Positions 52,982 through 61,865 of a DNA stretch of 64,000 nt are shown here, in pieces. The position numbers and the translations under genes are program-made. Positions within the stretch are counted from its first letter, which is position 1. Every line of letters starts with the position of its first letter. The DNA comes from Anaerolineaceae bacterium (lineage in GTDB: Bacteria; Chloroflexota; Anaerolineae; Aggregatilineales; Phototrophicaceae): positions 62,001 through 126,000 of the forward strand of contig PABP01000023.1 in assembly GCA_002699585.1 (NCBI GenBank), read 5' to 3'. The notes under the pieces are model-generated. The model was not told the origin of the DNA. It ran no database searches and saw only the letters and a list, made by a program, of their open reading frames with translations.

Positions 52982-54529
52982 ATGGCGGAAGAACACGCAT
53001 CATCACAATCCAATCTACCACTTCGTTCGGGGACATCTTTGCCCTGGATTGAGGCGATTCGGAAGATTGCCCCTATCCTGAAGCTCCCCGATGATTTGGT
53101 ATATCGGGCAACAATTTCAACAGATAGCTCATTTGTTGTTATACAGGAAATCTTCCAGCAATTAGACGACACCATCTATGATATTGATGCTGCCTTTAAG
53201 CAGATGATTTTCATTGCCTGGACCTATGTCTCGCGCAATGATGAACAGCTCATCGATTATAACGTCATTTACCGCCCTACTCGCTTGACGGACATCTTTG
53301 TTCAGGAACGCGACACACATATCCAGATGATGCTCCGGCTCATCCGTGAATCCGCCATTTATACGGACAGCATCCTGCTGCTTGACCATCGCATAGGCTA
53401 TGCTCAAACCCTCGACCTCGTCGACAACCTGCAAATGACATTTGTGGTAGTTTACACATTAGCGCCTAGTCTCAGATTAGGCTCGTCCAATGATTACATC
53501 CCCGTCAGTGATATGGAATGGGATGAGCATCGGCAGATGTATGGGATCATCGGTGAATTGCAGTACCTGCCGTTTAGAGTGCGCGTTTTACGTATCACGA
53601 ATCCCAATACAGAGCCCCTTTGGATTGTTACGAACGACCTGAGTCAAAACGTCACAGCCCCAGAGCTTGATACCATCATTCAGGATGTGACAGCCAAAGC
53701 CAACAGGACATCGTATCAACTATTGTTAGACTACGAGACGAACAGGGAACATCGCCCTGTTAGCCGGATCAGGCCCCGCCTGCAACGGATTATTCTCACT
53801 GTCATTGTGATCGCCATACTGGTCGCAGAGCTACTTCTGACTCAATTTGGATCTTTTGCAGGAATGATCGTGCATATTGGCGCCATGATCGCGATGCTGC
53901 TCATCGCCGGTGCCTATTGGACGCAGTATTTCGCACAAATGATGATGGCATTGACCTTCATACCATTGACCAGAGTGGTCAACATCGGCTTTTCAACCAT
54001 CATCCCTGAACAACCTGAGATTTTTCTCTTTACCAGCCTGACGATGTTTGCATGCTTGGCCGTTACACGCAATAACCTCGATATGACCTGGCGTGATGCT
54101 GGGGTTAAGCTCGATGGACTCATCACACAGCTATTCATTGCAGCCATCGGCGTACCGCTTGGGATCCTAGCTTACAGCCTGCTCAACCCGGAGCCGACTA
54201 TTACCACCTTAAGTGGCATCGAATTTTGGTCCAATGCGCTAACTTTGATTCTTTTCACGGGTGTTGTTGACGAGCTTCTATTTCGAGGCATCTTCCAGCG
54301 TGTTTTCCGAGTTTATTTGGGGGGATTCTGGGCGATTCTGTTTACTACGGCACTCACAAGCTTGCTTTACACGACGCCACAACAACCCGCAACCTTGTTT
54401 ATTGCACTCACTTTTGGTCTGATCTTCGGCGTGATACGGCAGCGGACCGATAGTGTCATGGGTGTTGGACTTGCTCACGGTATAGCCAACGTGATCGCAT
54501 TCCTATATTTGCCCACATTCCTGGGCTAA
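52982..54529 (+). CDS. CPBP-like intramembrane protein with an N-terminal soluble domain
   Basis: 515 residues from ATG 52982; a GTG two codons earlier is possible. Residues 1-255 are soluble with no recognised domain. Eight or so membrane helices follow. The C-terminal part resembles CPBP/CAAX proteases: VVDELLFRGIFQRVF at the position of EExxxR, and GVGLAHGIANVIAF with a conserved His. However, the first Glu of the pair is Asp, and the middle FxxxH motif is replaced by LLYTTPQQP without His. It may therefore be a non-catalytic member. Confidence 0.7.
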   Translation: MAEEHASSQSNLPLRSGTSLPWIEAIRKIAPILKLPDDLVYRATISTDSSFVVIQEIFQQLDDTIYDIDAAFKQMIFIAWTYVSRNDEQLIDYNVIYRPTRLTDIFVQERDTHIQMMLRLIRESAIYTDSILLLDHRIGYAQTLDLVDNLQMTFVVVYTLAPSLRLGSSNDYIPVSDMEWDEHRQMYGIIGELQYLPFRVRVLRITNPNTEPLWIVTNDLSQNVTAPELDTIIQDVTAKANRTSYQLLLDYETNREHRPVSRIRPRLQRIILTVIVIAILVAELLLTQFGSFAGMIVHIGAMIAMLLIAGAYWTQYFAQMMMALTFIPLTRVVNIGFSTIIPEQPEIFLFTSLTMFACLAVTRNNLDMTWRDAGVKLDGLITQLFIAAIGVPLGILAYSLLNPEPTITTLSGIEFWSNALTLILFTGVVDELLFRGIFQRVFRVYLGGFWAILFTTALTSLLYTTPQQPATLFIALTFGLIFGVIRQRTDSVMGVGLAHGIANVIAFLYLPTFLG

Positions 54530-54556
54530 AACCGACCCTACAACAAATAAGCACCC

Positions 54557-56080
54557 TCATGAAAGAAGCTGATCTGCAGCTTCTTTCTTTTTAGATTCTC
54601 TATCTTTTTTATTGGTTGCAGACGAGGGCTTCGCTTCAACCTTGGCTACAATCTGATCGATTAATCCGTCAAAAATAAGCCGGTGGATGAAAAATATTGA
54701 GTACCAGTAAACATAGCCCCATAGTCCCTTCGGCGCGAAGTACGCCGTTTGAACTAACTCCGCGCTACCCTTCTTGTTTGATTCAACAACATACTGCAGC
54801 CATCCTTTACCCGGCATTTTCATCTCAGCACGCAGCCGCAGCATATGGCCCGGATCAATGGCTTCTACCCGCCAGAAATCCAGGGCATCGCCAATGCGTA
54901 AAGAGGCGCGATCAGGACGTCCACGACGATAGCCCGGCCCACCTACAACACGGTCCATAATCCCACGCAGCCGCCACAAACCGTTCATATAGAGCCAACC
55001 TGTTTGGCCGCCAAGGGACGTAAACGCAGCATACACATCCTCTGGTGTGGCATCAACCTGCCGAACACGTCGTTCAATGAGCATACCGCGCTCTTCAACA
55101 AACGTATAAGGCTCCTCCTGCTCCCAGGTTGCAGACATAGAATCCGTCCAGGATGTTTCGACTTCATGCGCGTCGAGTTCATTGAGAGCTTGATGCAAAG
55201 CTCCATCAAATGGCATCGGCTGAATATCAGAGAATAAGCGAGACGCCGAGTCATCTGTCACAATCATCTCGTTACGCAACCCAAGAATGAGCGGGCGAAT
55301 GATATTTGCAGAGACAGGTGTCACAAAATGTACCCAATACGATGATAAGTGCGGTGTCAAAAGTGGTACAGGAATGATGAAGCGTCGAAGCCCACGCGCA
55401 CTGGCATATGCTTTAATCATGTCATGGTATGTGAGAACATCTGCGCCACCAATTTGGGCAATCTTTCCGTATGCATCTGAATTGCCAATAGCAGTAATCA
55501 AATAGTCGATGACATCCGCAATGGCAATAGGTTGCGAGCGCGTGTAAAGCCATCGAGGCGCAATCATAAGGGGCAAACGCTCGGTCAAGTTGCGCACAAT
55601 CTCAAAGGATAGGCTTCCAGAGCCTATCACCATCGCTGCCCGGAATTCAGTGACACCCGGATGATGTTCACGCAGAATTTCACCCACTTGCTGACGAGAA
55701 GAGAGGTGCTTGGACAGTCCATCTCCGGCTTCTCCTAAACCGCCAAGATAGATGATTTGCTTCACACCTGCGGATTGGGCGGCCTTGGCAAAGTTCTCTG
55801 CAGCCTGCCTGTCACGGTCGGCGAATTTCCCAGAGTCGCCCATGCTATGTATCAAATAATAGGCAACATCGATGCCCTCTAGCACAGCAGGTAAACTTTC
55901 TGGCTTGAGGACATCCCCTTCGCCCATTTCGACATCTCCCTGCCAGGACCGTCCCTGCAAATGCGACACATCACGAGACATCACTCGAACATCAAAGCCC
56001 GCATCAAGCAGTGGTCGGACCAATCGTCCTCCTACGTAGCCTGTTGCACCCGTCACAAGGATTTTTTGATTGCTTACCAT
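54557..56080 (-). CDS. SDR (YbjT-like) / DUF2867 fusion protein
   Basis: 507 residues. The N-terminal half is an atypical SDR with NAD(P)-binding VTGATGYVGGRLV and DVAYYLIHSMGDSG. The C-terminal half, from about residue 330 (RRVRQVDATPEDVYAAFTSLGG, GWLYMNGLWRLRGIMDRVVGG), is DUF2867, a START/SRPBCC-like fold. This fusion is common in bacteria; its substrate is unknown, with roles proposed in quinone or lipid chemistry. The last 20 residues are Lys/Glu-rich and may be less conserved. The gene stands alone. Confidence 0.9.
   Translation of the reverse strand: MVSNQKILVTGATGYVGGRLVRPLLDAGFDVRVMSRDVSHLQGRSWQGDVEMGEGDVLKPESLPAVLEGIDVAYYLIHSMGDSGKFADRDRQAAENFAKAAQSAGVKQIIYLGGLGEAGDGLSKHLSSRQQVGEILREHHPGVTEFRAAMVIGSGSLSFEIVRNLTERLPLMIAPRWLYTRSQPIAIADVIDYLITAIGNSDAYGKIAQIGGADVLTYHDMIKAYASARGLRRFIIPVPLLTPHLSSYWVHFVTPVSANIIRPLILGLRNEMIVTDDSASRLFSDIQPMPFDGALHQALNELDAHEVETSWTDSMSATWEQEEPYTFVEERGMLIERRVRQVDATPEDVYAAFTSLGGQTGWLYMNGLWRLRGIMDRVVGGPGYRRGRPDRASLRIGDALDFWRVEAIDPGHMLRLRAEMKMPGKGWLQYVVESNKKGSAELVQTAYFAPKGLWGYVYWYSIFFIHRLIFDGLIDQIVAKVEAKPSSATNKKDRESKKKEAADQLLS
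54564..54592 (+). terminator. Terminator embedded in the 3' end of the convergent gene
   Basis: An 8-bp stem AGAAGCTG/CAGCTTCT (54564-54571, 54577-54584) with a 5-nt loop is followed by TTCTTTTT. It ends the CPBP gene but lies inside the coding end of the SDR gene. Confidence 0.8.
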
Positions 56081-56168
56081 ACAAAAATTTACCCACTACC
56101 TGACCATTTTATGCCAGTTTAGTGGGCTTCTCTGCGTAGTATATGAAGGCAAGCAAAGAGCTTATCTA

Positions 56169-56229
56169 GAAAAAGGCCCCTGTTCTCATCCTTTACAAAG
56201 AATGTCCCAGGAGCCTTTTGATCTGTCAA
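56169..56229 (-). terminator. Terminator of the glycan gene cluster
   Basis: Minus strand: the stem AAAAGGCTCCTG with CAGGGGCCTTTT (one wobble) closes a long loop of about 37 nt and is followed by T residues. It lies about 32 nt after the stop at 56261. Confidence 0.65.
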
Positions 56230-56260
56230 CCTATTCAATTTGATGCAGGTGATACGGTGC

Positions 56261-57541
56261 TCAGAGCGCGTAAATTTCGGGGAAATGCGTACCTTTTTGC
56301 CATTTGTAGATAACCTGGCGATTATCTTGCAGCAGTGACATGGACGTATCATCTTCAACGTACACACAGGTTTTACCCTGCCAAGTACACGGAATTTCCA
56401 CAGCCTGGGTTTGTTGGGTACGATCAATCGGAGACTCAACCAACATAGCCAAACCACGGAAGGTCTTATCGATCCAGCCCACCACAGGCAGAATATCCCG
56501 GAAGTCAGGCAGCTTCAGCGGCGACGTCACCCCACCCTTCTGACCCAGACCGTAGGCTGTCGGCATGCCACCCGTAGAAAGCTGTTCTGACAACAATATC
56601 TGCACAAGCCGATTGATGTGCTCATCGGTGACCGTGCCATAGGGCTTGAGCATGGCAAAAGTACGTAGAATATCACCTGATGGACTTACCCAGGACGGGC
56701 ACTTAATCAGGGTGCCATCGGCATAATAGCCCATATAAGATCCACGATCTTCTGGCGAAACCAGCTTTACTAAAAATGCGCCCATCTTCTGTGCGCGCTT
56801 GAGGTAGGCTTCATCAGGGTGATGTTGATACAACCTTACTAATGCAGATGCCACACGCGCCGTATAAATGCCAATAGCCAATTTGTGATGGTGCGTTCCC
56901 AGATGCACGATGCCACCATAAGCCGGATGACTTTCATCCTGCACCTGCGCAGTATCAATGAGCGGAACAATCCCATCGAAATATTCCTGCATGGACCTGC
57001 CTGTTAACGCCTCATACAGCAGCAAGAATTCCATAATCGTAGCGTTTTTGTTGGCGACTGTCGTTTTATTCCACGCCTGATCCAGAAAACGTGTACCATT
57101 CCACAAACGCTTGAAGTGGTAATCCTCGATATTGCGCTGAGCGACGGCAAAGTAGGTCTCCCAACGATCATCGCCTGCATCTTTGAGGGCAGTTGCTAGC
57201 TCCAGCAAGCCCACATTGACAGCGGCCTCATGTGGCGTCCCTCCTTCTAGCGCCCCAATTTGGAAGCTAGAGTTCCAATAGCGACCATCAGGCAGTTGCG
57301 ATTTACGAATATCTTCCCCGGCTTGAATCGCTTGATCAAGCCAGTAGGTATTGTTGGTCGTCTGGAATAGCTGCACATAACCAGCGAGGATACCCTCATA
57401 GCGCCAATCGATCATAGGACCTGTAAAAACGAGGCTGGATTCCCACCAATGGGAAACAGGCCCGGAATATCCCATCGGGTGCCGCATAGAGTTCAGCCAA
57501 GAGTCCAACAAATGTACGGCCTTGTTGATAGTTTCTGTCAT
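56261..57541 (-). CDS. Six-hairpin (alpha/alpha-barrel) glycosidase-like protein
   Basis: 426 residues from ATG 57541, which overlaps the upstream stop by 4 nt (ATGA). A longer frame to 57598 lies inside the upstream gene. The protein is mainly helical, with repeated aromatic helices (YSGPVSHWWESS, YWLDQAIQAGEDI, GTHHHKLAIGIYTARVAS, RTFAMLKPYG) typical of six-hairpin glycosidase folds. I cannot name a GH family or assign catalytic acids. No signal peptide is seen. It closes the glycosyltransferase operon and may trim or epimerise the glycan or an intermediate. Confidence 0.65.
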   Translation of the reverse strand: MTETINKAVHLLDSWLNSMRHPMGYSGPVSHWWESSLVFTGPMIDWRYEGILAGYVQLFQTTNNTYWLDQAIQAGEDIRKSQLPDGRYWNSSFQIGALEGGTPHEAAVNVGLLELATALKDAGDDRWETYFAVAQRNIEDYHFKRLWNGTRFLDQAWNKTTVANKNATIMEFLLLYEALTGRSMQEYFDGIVPLIDTAQVQDESHPAYGGIVHLGTHHHKLAIGIYTARVASALVRLYQHHPDEAYLKRAQKMGAFLVKLVSPEDRGSYMGYYADGTLIKCPSWVSPSGDILRTFAMLKPYGTVTDEHINRLVQILLSEQLSTGGMPTAYGLGQKGGVTSPLKLPDFRDILPVVGWIDKTFRGLAMLVESPIDRTQQTQAVEIPCTWQGKTCVYVEDDTSMSLLQDNRQVIYKWQKGTHFPEIYAL

Positions 57542-58164
57542 GATTGTTGAACTCCGCGTTGAACGCCACAAATGACGCTTAAATAACCCGTCCACCACAG
57601 GGGACTTTCCGAATAAATACTATCCATCGCGCGCTGTCCCCATTGGAAATGCTGGCCAGAATCGCGCTTATCAAAATACTGCGCTAACGTCCATTTGTAG
57701 AGAAACGGTGGCGTGAATAACCCCACTCGGCGCGTAATGGTATGGGTTTCTTCTAGCCAACGTGCCGCTGACAGCGACACATCATATACTTGTTTACGAT
57801 ACAGAAGTTGCTTATAGGACAGTCGATTATCAACGACTGTAACGACCGTTTTGGCTGATGGCGGTGCGTCATATTGCTCACGAGTAAATAAGAATAATGC
57901 TGCATCTACAATCGTTGCGTTATCAGCCGCTTCGATAGACACATTGGGAATATCGCGCAAGGGAACCGCAATAAGCTCCGAATCGACATAAATCGTACCG
58001 GGGACCCACCCCAGGCGTCGTACAGCTGCCCGTGCCAGATCGCTATTATCACAATAAATGCGGACATTCTCTGGCCGCTGTTGGTACAAGAGCAAACACG
58101 CCATGTCGAAGCTATAACGCACTTCCATCCCGATGGCGTTAAACGGTAAGTTTTTACTAGACAC
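57538..58164 (-). CDS. Unrecognised protein in the glycan operon
   Basis: 208 residues from GTG 58164, with AAGGA 7 nt upstream inside the end of the previous gene (8-nt overlap). The family is not recognised. The central part (VVTVVDNRLSYKQLLYRKQ) and the C-terminal part (LFTPPFLYKWTLAQYFDKR, ESPLWWTGYL) look conserved. It is possibly an alpha/beta fold, such as a methyltransferase- or transferase-like domain, but no clear cofactor motif is visible. Overlaps on both sides imply co-translation. Confidence 0.7.
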   Translation of the reverse strand: MSSKNLPFNAIGMEVRYSFDMACLLLYQQRPENVRIYCDNSDLARAAVRRLGWVPGTIYVDSELIAVPLRDIPNVSIEAADNATIVDAALFLFTREQYDAPPSAKTVVTVVDNRLSYKQLLYRKQVYDVSLSAARWLEETHTITRRVGLFTPPFLYKWTLAQYFDKRDSGQHFQWGQRAMDSIYSESPLWWTGYLSVICGVQRGVQQS

Positions 58165-59314
58165 GTCGGGGTCCTTTGAAGTGTACAGTGGTTTTCCGTA
58201 ACGAAAGCGTTGCCATCCACGCAGCAGCCCATTGAACCAATAAGATCAACGCGGGAACAGGTAACAATTTATTCCAGTGGCTTTCCCCAGTATACAAGCT
58301 GATCTCAACTGGCAGAGTTGATTGCCGCCCTAATGACCATATCAGGAAGAGAACCAAAATACCGATGAAAGTCAGGGCCACCTGGCCAAAGCCCAGAAGC
58401 GCCGAAATCCCAATCAACAGAAGCAAAACTAAGGGGATAAATGCCACGATATAAAAGCGCCAAGCCAGAATACGTTGCAGCAAGCTGCCCTCTCCTGCCG
58501 CGAACTGGCGCAGCAGAGATTGCATATGGGCACGTCGCCAACGCACTTCATTTTTCCAGAACTCGGCGAGCGTCGCAGGGCGCTGAGTCACCACCTTAGC
58601 CGATTCAGCGAAGGCTTTACCATAGCCCTTCTCAGAAATACGCACGTCCAAATCCCAATCGACGCCCACTTTGATATATTCTGGGAATCCGCCGACCGCT
58701 TCCAATACATTGCGGTAAACAGCAATAGAGCCACTGCCTTGCAAGATTGTCTGGTGGTGAATGTTATAGGCGGCGATTTTCGTCATTTGTTCCAACATGG
58801 AGATGGGCGTTGTTTGTGCCGGGAAGAAGTTGCCACAACTGGCCACAACACCATCTTGCATCAGCGGCGCGACCACATCACGCAGCCAATTTTCTGATAC
58901 CTGCGTATCTGCATCAAGAATCACGACCACTTCATTGGTCACATGCTGCAAACCCTGTTGTAGGGCCGCATTTTTACCATTGGGCTGCTGTTCCATGACG
59001 GTACAGGGAAAGCTTAATCGGGGAACAAGCTCATTGACCAGCTCAAGCGTGCCATCTTTACCACCCGCGATGACGATAACATCCCAGGTCGCTGGATAAG
59101 TGACTTTATCGAGTGCATGCAATGTATCTGAGATCACGCTGGCTTCCTGCCATGCCGGAACCAGGACTGTCACCGATAAATCCGGGGACACACTCGTTTT
59201 GGGTGCATTAGAAGCTTCGCGCGCCTGCCTAGCCTGGGCCAACTGTACACGCCATGTTTGTATCACATGGAGCGCAACTAGCAGCGCCATTCCTCCTAAT
59301 AATATCCAATGCAT
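58157..59314 (-). CDS. Family 2 glycosyltransferase with membrane helices
   Basis: 385 residues. An N-terminal membrane helix (about 3-20) precedes the GT-A domain. SVTVLVPAWQEASVI binds the nucleotide, VVILDADTQVSENW holds the DxD, and GVDWDLDVRISEKG with RWRRAHMQSL resembles the ED and QxxRW motifs of processive enzymes. Two or three C-terminal helices (about 290-375) follow. This layout matches NodC/BcsA-like polysaccharide synthases. The sugar is unknown. Confidence 0.88.
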   Translation of the reverse strand: MHWILLGGMALLVALHVIQTWRVQLAQARQAREASNAPKTSVSPDLSVTVLVPAWQEASVISDTLHALDKVTYPATWDVIVIAGGKDGTLELVNELVPRLSFPCTVMEQQPNGKNAALQQGLQHVTNEVVVILDADTQVSENWLRDVVAPLMQDGVVASCGNFFPAQTTPISMLEQMTKIAAYNIHHQTILQGSGSIAVYRNVLEAVGGFPEYIKVGVDWDLDVRISEKGYGKAFAESAKVVTQRPATLAEFWKNEVRWRRAHMQSLLRQFAAGEGSLLQRILAWRFYIVAFIPLVLLLLIGISALLGFGQVALTFIGILVLFLIWSLGRQSTLPVEISLYTGESHWNKLLPVPALILLVQWAAAWMATLSLRKTTVHFKGPRRV

Positions 59315-59359
59315 GATCTCATATCCTTACGAATTGGCTACTTCAGTGATCGCGCCCCA

Positions 59360-60523
59360 CTAAGCGCCAGGATTCGGGCGATCATGACTTGTGATAACAG
59401 CTTCATAACGAGCAACTAAGGTGTTCAAGTCATACTGGTCGATGGTATCCGGCACAACGCGCGACATACCAAGCGCGGATTGAATACCCGCAACAATCGA
59501 ATCGGTCGCATCTTCCACACCGATGACATTAGCAAAGTCCATACGTCGGATTTCCTCAACCGCTGTTGCAACTGTAGGCAACCCCAACGCAGAATACCCT
59601 AACAATCGCATCGGACTGCGGGCATCATCCATCGGGCTGCGCTTATAGATGCACAACCCCACATCGAACTGGTTCATGACATCTGCCAGGTTTTCACGTG
59701 CGACTGGGCCAGGGAATATCACATTGGTCAAGCCCTCTCGCTCGGCGATAGTTTGCGCATAAGTCAGAGCAGAACCTCGTCCTGCCAGGTAAAAGCGCAA
59801 GGGTTCATCACGCAAAGCCCGAGCCGCGCTCATAATCATATCGATTTCATCGGGATTCTCATAATTCGCCACCGACCCAACCACCTGGAACCCTTCTGTT
59901 CCTGGCAAGGGCTGCCGTTCTTGATCCCGAACGGCCATAAAACGATCAAACTCAATGCCGTTGGGGATATGATAAACAGGCTGCCCTACCCCAAGTCGCT
60001 CGGCTTTTTCTTTCAAAACTGAGCTAGCTGCAACAATAGCATCCGCCTTCTGGAAATAGGCATTCTCTACAGCAGCGATTTCACCAGCAATCTGGGGATG
60101 CACATCTTTCCAACCAGCGACATTTTCATCAAATAGATCGAAAATGACGCGCACGCCCTCAGGTGGCGGCACCAGATACGTTCCAACCACGACCTCAATG
60201 CTATAACGCTCGATCAATCGGTTCAGATGGCGCGTGAACAACCGCTGGTTGAACATACGAATACGCGATGAAAAGATAGCTGGTGAAATACGGGGAATGC
60301 CATGTATAGTGATATTGCCTTCACGACGCCGGCGATAGGTGAAGTTGCGCAGGTAGCGCAGCGACATATAATCCTGAACCGTGCGAAAATCCGCAATCCA
60401 ATCTGTGACATGAATCTCATGTTTATCAGCGAGCATGCGCGTGAATAGATGTGCTCGCTGAGGAATGTCCCAACCTGCATGTGGAATCCACAAAATTCGC
60501 ATTGATGACTCAGGCCTCTTCAT
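59360..60523 (-). CDS. Family 4-type glycosyltransferase (GT-B)
   Basis: 387 residues. An ATG seven codons later (60502, MRILWIPHAGW) is an alternative start, since neither has an ideal ribosome site. The C-terminal half shows the nucleotide-sugar site typical of GT4: VVGSVANYENPDEIDMIM, RFYLAGRGSAL, VGLCIYKRSPM and ALGLPTVATAVEEI. The EX7E motif is only loosely present. It is retaining by family. The gene lies in the operon 20 nt after the next glycosyltransferase gene. Confidence 0.87.
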   Translation of the reverse strand: MKRPESSMRILWIPHAGWDIPQRAHLFTRMLADKHEIHVTDWIADFRTVQDYMSLRYLRNFTYRRRREGNITIHGIPRISPAIFSSRIRMFNQRLFTRHLNRLIERYSIEVVVGTYLVPPPEGVRVIFDLFDENVAGWKDVHPQIAGEIAAVENAYFQKADAIVAASSVLKEKAERLGVGQPVYHIPNGIEFDRFMAVRDQERQPLPGTEGFQVVGSVANYENPDEIDMIMSAARALRDEPLRFYLAGRGSALTYAQTIAEREGLTNVIFPGPVARENLADVMNQFDVGLCIYKRSPMDDARSPMRLLGYSALGLPTVATAVEEIRRMDFANVIGVEDATDSIVAGIQSALGMSRVVPDTIDQYDLNTLVARYEAVITSHDRPNPGA

Positions 60524-60543
60524 GTTTGCATGGAACGTGGGAA

Positions 60544-61704
60544 CTACTTCGATGCCAGTACCGATTCGTAAGTCGCTTCTAGTTTCTTGGCGATGCTCTT
60601 CCAGGCATAGCGCTCAAAGACCATTTCCAGGCCAGCCTGCCCCATTTGCTCAGCACGAACCGGATCGCTTAAAAGCATATCAATTTTCTCGGCCAACATC
60701 TTCGGATCACTCGGGCGTACATGGTAACCGGTTACCCCATCCTCGACCACAGAGCGCACACCAGGAATGTCACTACCAATCACGGGCGTGCCACAGGCCT
60801 GCGCCTCAATTAAGACCATACCGAAAGATTCTGGTGGCGTTGATGGCAACACCGCGACACTGGCCAACGTATAGTACGCACCGAGATGTTCATGCGGCAC
60901 TTTGCCAGGGAAAATAGCCCGCCCCCCTAAACCACGCTCCTGCGCATACGCCTGATAGGTTGGGCGCAAATCGCCATCACCCACAACCATTAACAAGGCA
61001 TCTTTATTTGCCAGATGGGCAAAGCTATCAATGAGCGTATAAACGCCCTTGAATGTATGGGCACTATCTAGCGCAGCGACTAACAAAACAACAGGTGTGT
61101 CTTTTGTTAGGCCCTGGTCGGCATATTTTTCGTAAAGGAATTCTGTATCGATGCCTGCATGGAAGTGTGCTGTATCCATCCCATTCGGTATTTCAACCAC
61201 ATCATCCCAGTTACGAGCATAAACCGGTGTCAAATTACAGTTCTCAGCGTGGTCCATCGACACAACACAGTATTTACTGGCCTGCCCTGCTGAAAAAGTG
61301 CGGGAAAATGGCGTATAGGTATCAAACATCACCTGCCGCGCCCGTGAGCCTTCCGTAATGAGATCGTTATGATGGGTCATCACAAAGGGCGTCCGCCATA
61401 ATGTCGATGCAATCCGCGTCAGCTCCGCACCGAATATAAAAGGATGATGCAGATGGAAAATATCAAACCCGCGCGTTTGGGAGACAATCCCTGGCATCAA
61501 CGGCGCATTCCCCAGACGCATAGGCGTGGGCAAGCGCTTCACCGTCATTTCAGGCGGATACTCGTATTCCCCTGGTGGATGATTCGATGTGAACACAGTG
61601 ACATCATGCCCCAAACGAGCCAACTCCAGCGCATTGTAGTAACAAACACGCCCGGTACCCGCTTCATAAGGGGGGAATGTATGTGTGATATGGGCAATTT
61701 TCAA
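60544..61704 (-). CDS. Family 4 glycosyltransferase (GT-B)
   Basis: 386 residues. The N-terminus MKIAHITHTFPPYEAGTGRV with its Gly-rich turn and FDIFHLHHPF are classic GT4 features. In the C-terminal half are VVLLVAALDSAHTFKGVYTL, LLMVVGDGDLRP, AVLPSTPPESFGMVLIEAQ (the E-x7-E region) and GTPVIGSDIPGVRSVV. It transfers an unknown hexose to a lipid-linked or growing glycan in the cytoplasm. Confidence 0.92.
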   Translation of the reverse strand: MKIAHITHTFPPYEAGTGRVCYYNALELARLGHDVTVFTSNHPPGEYEYPPEMTVKRLPTPMRLGNAPLMPGIVSQTRGFDIFHLHHPFIFGAELTRIASTLWRTPFVMTHHNDLITEGSRARQVMFDTYTPFSRTFSAGQASKYCVVSMDHAENCNLTPVYARNWDDVVEIPNGMDTAHFHAGIDTEFLYEKYADQGLTKDTPVVLLVAALDSAHTFKGVYTLIDSFAHLANKDALLMVVGDGDLRPTYQAYAQERGLGGRAIFPGKVPHEHLGAYYTLASVAVLPSTPPESFGMVLIEAQACGTPVIGSDIPGVRSVVEDGVTGYHVRPSDPKMLAEKIDMLLSDPVRAEQMGQAGLEMVFERYAWKSIAKKLEATYESVLASK

Positions 61705-61743
61705 AGATGAGGATCCTTAGCTAGCTCAGTCAGTCCCATGACA

Positions 61744-61798
61744 ACACGCACGAACAGGCTTTTAGTCATTCAACTAAAACAAGCTGTTCGTTGCGTGT
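61744..61798. repeat. Long imperfect hairpin between two glycosyltransferase genes
   Basis: Three paired blocks are nested: ACACGCA/TGCGTGT, CGAACAG/CTGTTCG and TTTTAGT/ACTAAAA, with a 6-nt loop and a few unpaired bases. No T-run follows. It lies within the 161-bp gap of an otherwise tight operon. Confidence 0.7.
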
Positions 61799-61865
61799 GA
61801 TATGTATATTAACATGCTTGAACAATGAGGTCGTTACGGGATCGCGTTACAATATCGGAAGCTGC

